From Pseudomonas sp. GM50 (GTDB lineage: Bacteria > Pseudomonadota > Gammaproteobacteria > Pseudomonadales > Pseudomonadaceae), in assembly GCF_000282375.1 (NCBI RefSeq), contig NZ_AKJK01000100.1, forward strand, positions 91,196 to 155,195: a stretch of DNA of 64,000 bases. Direction: 5' to 3'. The notes beneath the pieces were generated by a model. That model worked only from the letters and a program-made list of their open reading frames with translations. It made no database searches and was not told where the DNA came from. The position numbers and the translations under genes were made by a program. This document shows positions 43,165 to 51,893 of the stretch, piece by piece (positions within the stretch are counted from its first letter, which is position 1; each line of letters begins with the position of its first letter).

Positions 43165-43911
43165 CCGGACGGTCAAGCCGAGCACCACGGTGATGAACAC
43201 CGGGCGAATGAACTTCGCACCGCCGCTGATGGCGGTGCGCGCACCGAAGAAGGCGCCGACCATCACCGACAGGCCCATGCTCAGGCCGATGATCCAGTCC
43301 ACTTGGCCGGAAAATATGAACACCGACAGCGCTGCGATGTTGCTGACGAAGTTCATGCTGCGCGCCACGCCGCTGGCCTTGACCAGGTCGATGGGGTAGA
43401 GCAGCAGGCTGCTGACGGTCCAGAACGCTCCCGTTCCCGGACCGGCCACGCCGTCGTAGAAGCCGAGGCTGAAGCCTTGGGTCGATTGCCACTTTTTCTT
43501 GATCGGTGCGTCGCTGTCCAGCGGCGCCTTCGGTGTGCCGCCGAACAACAGGTACAGGCCACAAGCGAAAACGATCACCGGCAGCATCTTGTTCAGCCAT
43601 TCCGCCGGCAAGTAATGAGCGACTACGGCGCCGGTGAGCGCACCCACCAACGTGCCGACGATCGCGTGCGTCCATTGCCGAGGATGGAACAACTTGCGCC
43701 GGTAGAAAGTGAAACTGGCCGTGGCTGAGCCGAAGGTCGAACTGAGCTTGTTGGTGCCCAGCACCAGATGCGGCGGCAGGCCGGCAGTCAGCAGCGCCGG
43801 AGTGGTCAACAGACCGCCACCGCCGGCGATGGCGTCGATGAAACCGGCAATGAAAGCGACGAGGGCCAGGACGGCCAGGGTAGTGAGGTCAACGCTGAGT
43901 TCGAAAGGCAT
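43132..43911 (-). CDS. TSUP-family (TauE/SafE) permease
   Basis: The 259-residue membrane protein has seven or eight helices with the TSUP features AGFIDAIAGGGGLLTTPALL at the start and GFYDGVAGPGTGAFW in the second half. The family moves sulfur compounds and organic anions; the substrate is unknown. It overlaps the 3' end of nudC on the opposite strand. Confidence 0.92.
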   Translation of the reverse strand: MPFELSVDLTTLAVLALVAFIAGFIDAIAGGGGLLTTPALLTAGLPPHLVLGTNKLSSTFGSATASFTFYRRKLFHPRQWTHAIVGTLVGALTGAVVAHYLPAEWLNKMLPVIVFACGLYLLFGGTPKAPLDSDAPIKKKWQSTQGFSLGFYDGVAGPGTGAFWTVSSLLLYPIDLVKASGVARSMNFVSNIAALSVFIFSGQVDWIIGLSMGLSVMVGAFFGARTAISGGAKFIRPVFITVVLGLTVRLAWQHWFSVA

Positions 43912-44003
43912 GGAATGGGCTTATTCGGCAGGGCGCAGAAGAGGGCTGCGAGGAAGGCCGGTATCTTACCTATAACCACTTCTTGCGGCGACCTGTCTGG
44001 CCC

Positions 44004-44114
44004 TTTCGCGGGCAAGCCTCGCTCCTACAGGAGCGATGGTGAGCCGATCTTGGGCACGCCTCGTTCCTACAGAAAATCACGCGATCCTGTAGGAGCGAGG
44101 CTTGCCCGCGAAGG
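44004..44114. repeat. Family A repeats, three arms
   Basis: Two outer inverted arms enclose a third, decayed arm (TTGGGCACGCCTCGTTCCTAC). They lie between the TSUP gene and the sfnB-like gene. Confidence 0.83.
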
Positions 44115-44134
44115 CGTCCCGCCCCGACGACACA

Positions 44135-45373
44135 TTATTTGTGCTGCGGCCCATTACCGATCTGCCATACAAACGGCGGTTCAGTCCCGTTAATCGCCCA
44201 GTCCCCGACAATCCGCGCCTTGTAGATCACCGGATTGTGCGATGACACGGTCCGCGCATTGCGCCAATGCCGGTCCAGCGATTTGCCTTCGCGAACATCC
44301 GAAGCGCCCAAGGCATTGAACAACGACGTGGTCGCGCGCTGGATCAATTCCGAGACCACCACCTGAGCCTTCGCCGACTCGATCTCCGCTGCCACATTCG
44401 CCGCGCGCTCCAGCGCTTCATCCCCCGAGAACCGCGCCAGATAAGCCCGTTGCGCCGGTTGCGCAGCCTTCAAGGCACTGGCTTCGGCGGCATACACCCA
44501 CGCGGCCACTTCACCGACAACCTGCTGCACTTGCGAGTCCTCGCTGACCCGTTGTGCATTGCCGTGGCTGTAGATGCGTTTACGCTCGCGTACCTGATGC
44601 GCCACATCGCGCAACGCGGCGCGGCCAATCCCGGCCAGGGTCGCCAGCAGCACCAACTGATAAAACGCCGTCTGGTATTTGAATCGGGTGGCGAAATCGA
44701 TGATGTTCTCGGCGTCCACTTCCGCCTCGATAAACCGCGAAGTGCCGCTGCCCGTGGTGCGCTGGCCGAAACCGTCCCAGTCATCGCTCTGCACAATTGC
44801 CGGTTGGCGTGTGCGGACGGCAGCGATCACATCGCCGCCGGTATCGCTGCGTTGGGCATAGACATCGATCCAGTCAGAGAAAATGCTGCCGGTGCTGTAG
44901 AACTTCTCGCCGTTGAGCCGCCACCGATCGCCGTCGGGCGAGACCTTGGTAATCACATCACCGATCGCTACGCTGCCGATTTCGGTCCAGGCGCACCCGA
45001 CGATATCGCCCTCCACGAAGCGTTTGAACCAGACATCCCGAGCCGGCCCCGGTGCCGCGTTCAAACGATCCTCGGCAAAGGCGAAATGCCCGCGCAAAGC
45101 CTGGGGCACGTTGGAATCGGCTTCGGCCAGTTCGATCAGCAGCTCGAACAGCTGCGGCAGAGACGCGCCGCCACCGCCATATTCAACCGGCACCCGCACC
45201 GCACCGAAGCCGGCGTCCTTAAGCCATTGAATCGGTTCGTAAGGCAGGCTACGGGTTTGCTCGCGCTCAACGGCACCGGCGGCGATGCGCTGGAAGATCG
45301 GCCGAAAACGTGCGGCCAACGCTTCATAGTCAGTGCCGGTGGACAGCGGGTTGATTACTTGATGTTCGGTCAT
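44135..45373 (-). CDS. sfnB: SfnB/DszC-family flavin-dependent oxygenase (acyl-CoA dehydrogenase fold)
   Basis: The 412-residue protein has the acyl-CoA dehydrogenase fold but belongs to the desulfurisation monooxygenase branch: CAWTEIGSVAIGDV near 130 and DWDGFGQRTTGSGTSRF near 205, and it lacks the usual catalytic glutamate of dehydrogenases. In Pseudomonas, SfnB-like genes occur with sfnG in sulfone and dimethyl sulfide use. I start it at MTEHQVINPL, with AAGGAG 8 nt upstream. It is divergent from sfnG across 334 bp. Confidence 0.82.
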   Translation of the reverse strand: MTEHQVINPLSTGTDYEALAARFRPIFQRIAAGAVEREQTRSLPYEPIQWLKDAGFGAVRVPVEYGGGGASLPQLFELLIELAEADSNVPQALRGHFAFAEDRLNAAPGPARDVWFKRFVEGDIVGCAWTEIGSVAIGDVITKVSPDGDRWRLNGEKFYSTGSIFSDWIDVYAQRSDTGGDVIAAVRTRQPAIVQSDDWDGFGQRTTGSGTSRFIEAEVDAENIIDFATRFKYQTAFYQLVLLATLAGIGRAALRDVAHQVRERKRIYSHGNAQRVSEDSQVQQVVGEVAAWVYAAEASALKAAQPAQRAYLARFSGDEALERAANVAAEIESAKAQVVVSELIQRATTSLFNALGASDVREGKSLDRHWRNARTVSSHNPVIYKARIVGDWAINGTEPPFVWQIGNGPQHK

Positions 45374-45533
45374 GGGACAGCTCCTTGGAACGGCAGTGAG
45401 TGCCATAGGGGATTGCACGGACCATGCCGAAGCTCGCAGACCCTGGTTTACTGGATGTTGTGGATTTCGGTGTGGCCTGAATTGTTGTTGTGCCAACAGT
45501 GCATCAGCAAATTGCTCCAGCACATCACATACC

Positions 45534-45625
45534 TGTGGCGAGGGGGCTAGCCCCCGTTGGACTGCGCAGCAGTCCCTTTTTTGGGGCCGCTACGCAACCC
45601 AACGGGGGCAAGCCCCCTCGCCACA
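45534..45625. repeat. Family C repeat pair between sfnB and sfnG
   Basis: Inverted arms and an inner GACTGCGCAGCAGTC palindrome fill the centre of the 334-bp divergent region. The left 160 bp next to sfnB show no clear promoter; the right 82 bp hold the sigma-54 site. Confidence 0.86.
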
Positions 45626-45651
45626 GTTCGCGCGCGCCTCAAGATTCAGCA

Positions 45652-45668
45652 CTGGCACGGTTGCTGCT
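45652..45668 (+). promoter_or_regulatory. Sigma-54 (-24/-12) promoter of sfnG
   Basis: CTGGCACGGTTGCTGCT matches YTGGCAC-N5-TTGCW with one mismatch and has the exact GG-N10-GC spacing. It lies 39 bp before the sfnG start. SfnR, a sigma-54-dependent activator, controls sfnG in P. putida. Confidence 0.72.
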
Positions 45669-45707
45669 CTGGCCTCAGGACTTCCCTGAAAACCCGAGGA
45701 CACGCCA

Positions 45708-46802
45708 ATGAGTCAGCAATCCGTCAAATTTGCCTACTGGGTGCCGAACGTCAGCGGTGGGCTGGTGGTCAGCAAGATCGAGCAGCGCACCCACTGGGGC
45801 ATCGACTACAACCGCAAACTGGCGCAACTGGCCGAAGAAGCGGGGTTCGAATATGCCCTGACCCAGATTCGTTTCACCGCCGGTTATGGTGCCGAGTTCC
45901 AGCATGAATCCGTTGCCTTCAGCCATGCACTGTTGGCCGCAACGACCCAGTTGAAAGTCATCGCGGCGATCCTGCCGGGGCCATGGCAGCCGGCGCTGGC
46001 GGCCAAGCAACTGGCGACCATTGATCAACTCACCAACGGCCGGGTGGCGGTGAACATTGTCAGCGGTTGGTTCAAGGGTGAGTTTCAGGCCATCGGTGAA
46101 CATTGGTTGGAACACGACGAACGTTATCGCCGCTCCGAAGAATTTATCCGCGCATTGAAGGGCATCTGGAGCCAGGACAACTTCACCTTTCGCGGCGACT
46201 TCTACCGCTTCGACAACTACAGCCTCAAACCCAAGCCGCTGGGTCAGCCGGAAGTCTTCCAGGGCGGCAGTTCCCGTGCGGCCCGGGACATGGCGGCGCG
46301 GGTTTCGGACTGGTACTTCACCAACGGCAACACCCCCGAAGGCATCAAGGCCCAGGTCGACGACATCCGCACCAAAGCCGCTGCGAACAATCATTCGGTA
46401 AAGGTCGGGGTGAATGCCTTCGTCATCGCACGAGACACCGAAGAAGAAGCGCGGGCGGTGCTGGCGCAGATCATCGATCAGGCCGACCCGGAAGCCGTGA
46501 ATGCGTTTGGCGATGCGGCAAAGCAGGCGGGCAGGGCGTCACCCGAGGGCGAGGGCAATTGGGCAAAATCAACCTTTGAAGATCTGGTGCAGTACAACGA
46601 TGGTTTCAAGACCAACCTGATCGGCACACCACAACAGATTGCCGAGCGGATCGTCGCGTTGAAAGCGGTGGGCGTGGATTTGGTGCTGGCGGGGTTTCTA
46701 CACTTTCAGGAAGAAGTGGAATACTTCGGGAAGCGGGTGTTGCCGTTGGTGCGGGAACTGGAAGCGAAGGCGGCTGTAACGCCGCAAGCCGCGGTCGCCT
46801 GA
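45708..46802 (+). CDS. sfnG: FMNH2-dependent dimethylsulfone monooxygenase
   Basis: The 364-residue bacterial-luciferase-like TIM-barrel enzyme oxidises dimethylsulfone to methanesulfinate and formaldehyde, using FMNH2 from a separate reductase. The opening SVKFAYWVPNVSGGLVVSKIE and the NIVSGWFKGEF segment are those of SfnG. GAGG lies upstream of the ATG. No flavin reductase gene (sfnF) or sfnR is in the window. Confidence 0.93.
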   Translation: MSQQSVKFAYWVPNVSGGLVVSKIEQRTHWGIDYNRKLAQLAEEAGFEYALTQIRFTAGYGAEFQHESVAFSHALLAATTQLKVIAAILPGPWQPALAAKQLATIDQLTNGRVAVNIVSGWFKGEFQAIGEHWLEHDERYRRSEEFIRALKGIWSQDNFTFRGDFYRFDNYSLKPKPLGQPEVFQGGSSRAARDMAARVSDWYFTNGNTPEGIKAQVDDIRTKAAANNHSVKVGVNAFVIARDTEEEARAVLAQIIDQADPEAVNAFGDAAKQAGRASPEGEGNWAKSTFEDLVQYNDGFKTNLIGTPQQIAERIVALKAVGVDLVLAGFLHFQEEVEYFGKRVLPLVRELEAKAAVTPQAAVA

Positions 46803-46817
46803 ACACCAAAAAAACAT

Positions 46818-46903
46818 TGTGCGAGCCTGCTCGCGATGACGGTTGAACATCCAACAAACAAGTTGACTGTCAGATTGCTATCGCGAGCAGGCTCGCTCCC
46901 ACA
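46818..46903. repeat. Family B repeat pair after sfnG
   Basis: The left arm is cut (it starts GTGCGAGCCTGCTCGCGATG, without the TGTGGGA end); the right arm is complete. Confidence 0.83.
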
Positions 46904-46916
46904 TTTGGATCAGTGT

Positions 46917-47393
46917 TTACAGGCCCAGATCGGACAAGCCCGGGTGATCATCCGGCCGGCGGCCCAGCGGCCAGTGGAACTTGCGGTCGCTTTCCTTGAT
47001 CGGCATGTCGTTGATGCAGGCGTAACGGTTGAACATCAAGCCGTTCTCGTCGAACTCCCAGTTCTCGTTGCCGTAGGAACGGAACCAGTTACCCGAATCG
47101 TCATGCCATTCGTAGGCATAACGCACGGCAATACGGTTATCGCCATGGGCCCAGAGTTCCTTGATCAGCCGATAGTCCAATTCCTTGGCCCATTTACGGG
47201 TCAGAAAACCTTTGGCTTCTTCGCGGTTGTGAGCGAACTCGGCGCGGTTACGCCACTGGGTGTCCAGGGTGTAGGCCAGGGACACCCGTTCCGGGTCGCG
47301 GGAGTTCCAGCCGTCTTCGGCCAGGCGAACTTTTTCGATGGCCGATTCACGGGTGAATGGCGGCAATGGCGGACGAACTTCGGCAGTAGACAT
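46917..47393 (-). CDS. DUF1348 NTF2-like protein
   Basis: The 158-residue cytoplasmic protein has the SnoaL/NTF2-like cone fold, with the family stretch EDGWNSRDPERVSLAYTLDT near 28 and SYGNENWEFDENGLM near 107. Function unknown. I place the start at MSTAEVRPPL, with GGGAG 8 nt upstream. It lies 56 bp downstream of the TetR gene on the same strand and is probably its target. Confidence 0.9.
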   Translation of the reverse strand: MSTAEVRPPLPPFTRESAIEKVRLAEDGWNSRDPERVSLAYTLDTQWRNRAEFAHNREEAKGFLTRKWAKELDYRLIKELWAHGDNRIAVRYAYEWHDDSGNWFRSYGNENWEFDENGLMFNRYACINDMPIKESDRKFHWPLGRRPDDHPGLSDLGL

Positions 47394-47449
47394 ATTAAGT
47401 CTCCCTATCAAATTAACGTACAAGCAAGTTGTCGGGCTTATTAAAAGTG

Positions 47450-48013
47450 TTACAGGTCCAATAACTTTCGCGCCATGCATTGCGCATTATCGGCGGCACT
47501 GTGATCACCCATCACAAGCGCTACGGTAATGGCACCGTCGATCAGGATCAGCAGCTGTTTGGCCAGCGTCTCCGGGTCTGTTGCGCCATGTTCGGTACAG
47601 AGCTCGCGCACGTAGTCGAGCAGCTTCTGTTTGTGGTCTTTGGCGACCAGGCGAACCGGGTCTTGCGCATCACCGGTTTCGCCGCTGGTGTTAATGAATG
47701 CGCAGCCGCGGAAGCCTTCGGAGGCGAACCAGGCCTTGAGCACGGTAAACAGGTTGAGCAGCCGGTCGGCCGGGCTCTCGGCCTTGCCGACTTCGCTTCG
47801 ATACCAATGCATCCAGCGCACATCGCGGCGTTGCAGGGCCGCGACGGTGAGCTCCTCCTTGTTGGCGAAGTAGCGGTAAATACTTTTTCTGGAAACGCCG
47901 GCGGTTTTCACCAGAAGATCCATGCCCGTGGCAGCGATGCCACTTTTGTAGATCAACTTTTCGGTGACATCCAGAATGATGTCGCGTGTGTCATTGCTAG
48001 TGATTTCGTTCAT
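47450..48013 (-). CDS. TetR-family regulator
   Basis: The 187-residue repressor has an N-terminal helix-turn-helix (ATGMDLLVKTAGVSRKSIYRYFANKEEL) and a helical ligand domain. A TTG start 12 codons upstream (48049) would also fit, but I prefer the ATG. It precedes the DUF1348 gene and probably controls both through the dyad at 48026. Confidence 0.88.
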   Translation of the reverse strand: MNEITSNDTRDIILDVTEKLIYKSGIAATGMDLLVKTAGVSRKSIYRYFANKEELTVAALQRRDVRWMHWYRSEVGKAESPADRLLNLFTVLKAWFASEGFRGCAFINTSGETGDAQDPVRLVAKDHKQKLLDYVRELCTEHGATDPETLAKQLLILIDGAITVALVMGDHSAADNAQCMARKLLDL

Positions 48014-48025
48014 GCGGCCAACAGT

Positions 48026-48039
48026 AGAATGATCGTTCT
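48026..48039. promoter_or_regulatory. Candidate TetR operator
   Basis: AGAATGATCGTTCT is a near-palindrome (GATC centre, AGAA/TTCT ends, one pair imperfect) 12 bp upstream of the TetR start. Confidence 0.35.
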
Positions 48040-48078
48040 CCTTGGTCAAGCAGTTATTTGTGGTGACTGTGAAATTGT

Positions 48079-48171
48079 CTTCGCGGGCAAGCCTCGCTCC
48101 TACGGGATTTGTGCAGTCACAATTATCCCGAACGATGAAAAACCGTAGGAGCGAGGCTTGCCCGCGAAGAG
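48079..48171. repeat. Family A repeat pair between TetR and pssA
   Basis: Inverted arms with a 43-bp spacer, in the divergent region; the right side is about 84 bp before pssA. Confidence 0.87.
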
Positions 48172-48254
48172 GCCTTTACAGACACTAACAAGACCCAAAC
48201 CGATCCATGGTGTAAGCTCTCGGGTTCTTCGGATTCGACCCTTTTGCGAGCCCT

Positions 48255-49598
48255 ATGCCGTCGCTTTTCAAACGCTCTCTGCTGCCTAAACTGCGCAGTT
48301 TTCCGCTGACCGCCGATGCTGTCACCATCCTTTCTGGCGCCGCCGAGTTCCGTCGTTGCCTGCTGGAAAAAATCGCCCAGGCCACCCAGCGCATCTATAT
48401 CGTCGCGCTGTACCTGCAACAAGATGAGGCCGGCCAGGAAATCCTCGATGCCCTGCACGCGGCCAAACTGGCGCGCCCGGAACTGGACGTGGTGGTAGTC
48501 GTGGACTGGCTGCGCGCCCAGCGCGGTTTGATCGGTGCGGGCAAGCAGCCGGGCAACTCGGCCTGGTATCAGGAAACCACCCGCACCCACGAAAGCGTCG
48601 TGCCGGTGTACGGCGTGCCGGTGCAGACCCGCGAGCTGTTCGGCGTGCTGCATTTGAAGGGCTTCGTGATCGACGATTGCGTGCTCTACAGCGGCGCGAG
48701 CCTGAACAACGTTTACCTGCATAAATTCGACAAGTACCGTTTCGACCGCTATCACCTGCTGCAGAACCACGCGCTGGCCGATTCGATGCAGCACCTGATT
48801 CAGCACGGTCTGATCGCCTCCAAAGCGGTGCATCGCCTCGACCTGCCGAACCTGCCGACCACTCGCAGCCTGCGCAACGACATCGGTGACCTGCGCAGCC
48901 GTCTCAAGCACGCGGCGTACGACACCACGGCGGGCAGCACGGCGAAGGGCGGTTTATCGGTCAGTCCCTTGCTCGGCGTGGGCAAGAACAACCCGTTGAG
49001 TCGAGTGATCTGCGAGCTGATCGCCAGCGCCCAACATCAGCTGACCATTTGCACGCCGTACTTCAACCTGCCGCTGGCGGTGACCCGGGAAATCAACCGT
49101 GCCCTGGCCCGTGGCGTGAAGATCGACATCATCGTCGGCGACAAAACCGCCAACGACTTCTACATTCCGCCAAGCGAACCGTTCAAGGTGATCGCGGCGC
49201 TGCCGTACCTTTACGAAATCAGCCTGCGGCGCTTCGCCAAGCGTCATCAACGCAGTATCGACAGCGGCAAGCTGAACCTGCATTTGTGGAAGGATGGCGA
49301 TAACACCTATCACCTGAAGGGCATGTGGATCGATCAGCGCTATACCTTGCTGACCGGCAACAACCTCAATCCACGGGCGTTCCGTCTCGACCTGGAAAAC
49401 GCGCTGCTGATCGATGATCCGAAAGGTGAGTTGCTGGAGCCGCGTGGCAATGAACTGGCGGAGATTTTCCAGCACACCAGCCGCATCGAGCGGTATCAGG
49501 ATCTGGAAACATTGCCGGATTATCCGGCGGGAGTGGCCAAGTTTCTCAAGCGTGTGAGCCGGGTAAGGATCGAGCGGTTGTTGTATCGGATTTTGTGA
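48255..49598 (+). CDS. pssA: CDP-diacylglycerol-serine O-phosphatidyltransferase
   Basis: This 447-residue enzyme makes phosphatidylserine, the precursor of phosphatidylethanolamine. It is of the gammaproteobacterial phospholipase-D type: two HxK catalytic motifs are visible (HLKGFVIDDCVLYSGASLNN near 133 and HLKGMWIDQRYTLLTGNNLN near 353), with the final lysine-arginine-rich region (LKRVSRVRIERLLYRIL) for membrane contact. Length and ends match E. coli PssA. Confidence 0.93.
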   Translation: MPSLFKRSLLPKLRSFPLTADAVTILSGAAEFRRCLLEKIAQATQRIYIVALYLQQDEAGQEILDALHAAKLARPELDVVVVVDWLRAQRGLIGAGKQPGNSAWYQETTRTHESVVPVYGVPVQTRELFGVLHLKGFVIDDCVLYSGASLNNVYLHKFDKYRFDRYHLLQNHALADSMQHLIQHGLIASKAVHRLDLPNLPTTRSLRNDIGDLRSRLKHAAYDTTAGSTAKGGLSVSPLLGVGKNNPLSRVICELIASAQHQLTICTPYFNLPLAVTREINRALARGVKIDIIVGDKTANDFYIPPSEPFKVIAALPYLYEISLRRFAKRHQRSIDSGKLNLHLWKDGDNTYHLKGMWIDQRYTLLTGNNLNPRAFRLDLENALLIDDPKGELLEPRGNELAEIFQHTSRIERYQDLETLPDYPAGVAKFLKRVSRVRIERLLYRIL

Positions 49599-49638
49599 GG
49601 ATTAACACGGCGTGGCGGGTGTGGCGCCAGTAAGGACG

Positions 49639-49715
49639 CCTTCGCGGGCAAGCCTCGCTCCTACAGAGGAATGCAATCAACCGTAGGAGCGAGGCTTGCC
49701 CGCGAAGAGGCCCGC
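49639..49715. repeat. Family A repeat pair between pssA and efeM
   Basis: Inverted arms with a short spacer, between convergent genes. Confidence 0.87.
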
Positions 49716-49732
49716 TCAGACGCTACAAAAAC

Positions 49733-50557
49733 TCAGTTCAACCCCAACTTCCCCCGCAACATCGACAAATCCTCGGCCAACGTATTCACCGGCCCGACCA
49801 GCGCCTTGCGGTCACTGTCCTTCACCTTGTCATACGTCTCAAAACCACCCCCCGTGGTTTTGTACTTGGCCAACGTCTTGTTCACCGTGGCGAAGTTCTT
49901 GTCGACCTTGGCCATGAACGCCGCGTCCTGCTTCTCGATCTGCGGACGGAACAGGTCGACGATTTTCTTCGCGCCGTCGATGTTGCCCTGGAAGTCATAA
50001 AGGTCGGTGTGGCTGTAGCGGTCTTCCTCACCGGAAATCTTGGTGGCGGCCACTTCTTCAAGCAACGCGGCAGCACCACCGACGACTTTTTCCGGCGGGA
50101 AGGTCAGGCCGGCGACGCGGGTTTGCAGGTCTTTCACGTCTTTGTTCAAGCCGTCGGCCAACTCGTCCAGGCCCTTAGTGCTGTTCTCCGAGAACAGTGA
50201 ATATTCGAGGCGATGGAAACCGGTGAAGTCTTCAGCCTTCACACCTTTTTCGTGGTCGTCGACACGGGAGTCGATGGACGCATCGAGGTCACTGAACAGC
50301 TCGGCAATCGGCTCGATGGACTCGTAGTAAACCCGGGTCGGCGCATAGAGTTTTTTCGCGGTGGTCAAGTCGCCTTTTTTCACCGCATCGGTGAATTGCT
50401 GGGTGTGGCTGGCCAGTTCATCCAATTGTTCGGTGACGTAGATCTTGTAGTCCGAGATCGGCCCCACCAACTCCAGCGGCGCTGTTGCCGCGAAAGCTAA
50501 AAGCGGGGTATTGAGCAAACCAAGGGTCAGCAGTAACGCGAGGGGCGACTTTTTCAT
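49733..50557 (-). CDS. efeM: EfeM-type periplasmic M75 protein
   Basis: The 274-residue exported protein has a Sec signal ending in AFA and an imelysin/peptidase-M75 domain, including the HxxE motif (GFHRLEYSLF) and GEEDRYSHTDLYDFQGN. It lacks the cupredoxin domain of full EfeO. M75 proteins of this operon bind metal for ferrous iron uptake. It is the last gene, 19 bp after efeB. I start it at MKKSPLALLL; the ribosome site is weak, so coupling with efeB is likely. Confidence 0.88.
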   Translation of the reverse strand: MKKSPLALLLTLGLLNTPLLAFAATAPLELVGPISDYKIYVTEQLDELASHTQQFTDAVKKGDLTTAKKLYAPTRVYYESIEPIAELFSDLDASIDSRVDDHEKGVKAEDFTGFHRLEYSLFSENSTKGLDELADGLNKDVKDLQTRVAGLTFPPEKVVGGAAALLEEVAATKISGEEDRYSHTDLYDFQGNIDGAKKIVDLFRPQIEKQDAAFMAKVDKNFATVNKTLAKYKTTGGGFETYDKVKDSDRKALVGPVNTLAEDLSMLRGKLGLN

Positions 50558-50576
50558 GGGGCGGTTCCGTAAGGGC

Positions 50577-51875
50577 CTATGCAGTGGTTTTTTGCTGTGT
50601 GGCATTCAGAAGCGAGCGACCGATGAAATCCTTGTCATCGGTCACACCAGGCAAGGTGAAGAAGTACCCGCCGCCGACCGGTTTGAGGTATTCCTCCAAT
50701 GGCTCGCCGTTGAGTCGGGTTTGCACGGTGATGAAGCCTTTTTGCAGGTCTGCCTGGTAGCAGATGAACAACAAACCCATGTCCAGCTGACCGTTCTTGT
50801 TCACGCCGTTGGAGTAGTTGAACGGCCGGCGCAGGATCAGGTTGGCCTGGGTCGCGGCGGTGCGCGGGTTGGCCAGGCGAATGTGGGCATCGAGCTTGGT
50901 CAGCTTGCCTTGCGGGTCCTTGGCGTAGTCCGGGACCTGGGTTTCGTGTTCGCCATCCATCGGTGCGCCGGTGCTCTTGACCCGGCCGAGGATGCTTTGC
51001 TGTTCTTGCAGCGGCGTGCGGTCCCAGCGTTCGACGAAGTTGCGGATGATCCTCACCGCCTGATAACTGCCGTTGACTGCCCAGGCCGGTTCGTCGCTGC
51101 CAGGCTGGACCCAGACGATGCTGTCCATGGCCTTGGCGTCGTTGGAATCGGGGTTGGCAGAGCCGTCGCGAAATCCCAGAAAATTGCGCGCGCTTTGCGC
51201 CGGTACACCGGATTTCGCCGGGGCTTGGGGCGGCACGCTGCCTTCCTGTTTCCAGCGCACCAGCAACAGGTCCGGCAGGTTTTTCACGATGTCGCGCAGG
51301 GCATGGATGTTTGTGTCAGCGGTGTTGGAACAGAACTGCAAGCTCAGGTCGCCATGGCAGCAGTCGGCCTCCAGCGCATCGTTGGGGAAACCGACCATGC
51401 GGCTCAGCCGCTTGGGCTTGGCGCCGGCCAGACCGAAGCGTTCGTCGAACAGCGACTCGCCTACCGAGACGGTGATGGTCAGGTTGTCCGGCGTCACCAC
51501 CGGGCCAAGAATCCCTGAATCCAGTGGCGGCAGTTTCGGATCAACCTGGGCCACCGGGCCGCCCTGCATCAAAAACGCGATGCGTTCGTTGAGCGTGCGA
51601 AACAGCCGCTGCAGATCTTCACGGTCGCTGGCCAGCACGTCGAACGACACCAGCATGCCCGATGCCGGACGCGGGGTGACAATGCCGGTCTGGTGCTTGC
51701 CGTGGAACGCGTGGCGGTCCTCGGTTTTGTCGCTGCTCGGCGCTTCGGTGACTTGCGCGGGGTTGGCGGCCATGGCCGGGCAACTCAGCGCCGAACCGGC
51801 TAATGCCACACCGACGGCACCCATGCCCATCAAGACGCGACGGCGTTGTGCTGAAAACTGTTCTGAGTCGTTCAT
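50577..51875 (-). CDS. efeB: EfeB, Dyp-type haem peroxidase / deferrochelatase
   Basis: The 432-residue periplasmic haem protein carries a twin-arginine signal (QRRRVLMGMGAVGVALAGS, ending near AMA). Dyp hallmarks are present: GFRDGSANP (GxxDG), a later conserved His (DGEHETQ) as proximal ligand, and Arg in LRRPFNYS. It oxidises Fe(II) or releases iron from haem in EfeUOB. It lies 18 bp after efeO. Confidence 0.94.
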   Translation of the reverse strand: MNDSEQFSAQRRRVLMGMGAVGVALAGSALSCPAMAANPAQVTEAPSSDKTEDRHAFHGKHQTGIVTPRPASGMLVSFDVLASDREDLQRLFRTLNERIAFLMQGGPVAQVDPKLPPLDSGILGPVVTPDNLTITVSVGESLFDERFGLAGAKPKRLSRMVGFPNDALEADCCHGDLSLQFCSNTADTNIHALRDIVKNLPDLLLVRWKQEGSVPPQAPAKSGVPAQSARNFLGFRDGSANPDSNDAKAMDSIVWVQPGSDEPAWAVNGSYQAVRIIRNFVERWDRTPLQEQQSILGRVKSTGAPMDGEHETQVPDYAKDPQGKLTKLDAHIRLANPRTAATQANLILRRPFNYSNGVNKNGQLDMGLLFICYQADLQKGFITVQTRLNGEPLEEYLKPVGGGYFFTLPGVTDDKDFIGRSLLNATQQKTTA

Positions 51876-51893
51876 GTGAAAGTGGTCTTCTGC

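Noticed and set aside
45374..45530. Sigma-54 promoter for sfnB
   Set aside because: TGGCAC occurs twice on the minus strand, but neither has a GC at the required 10-bp spacing.
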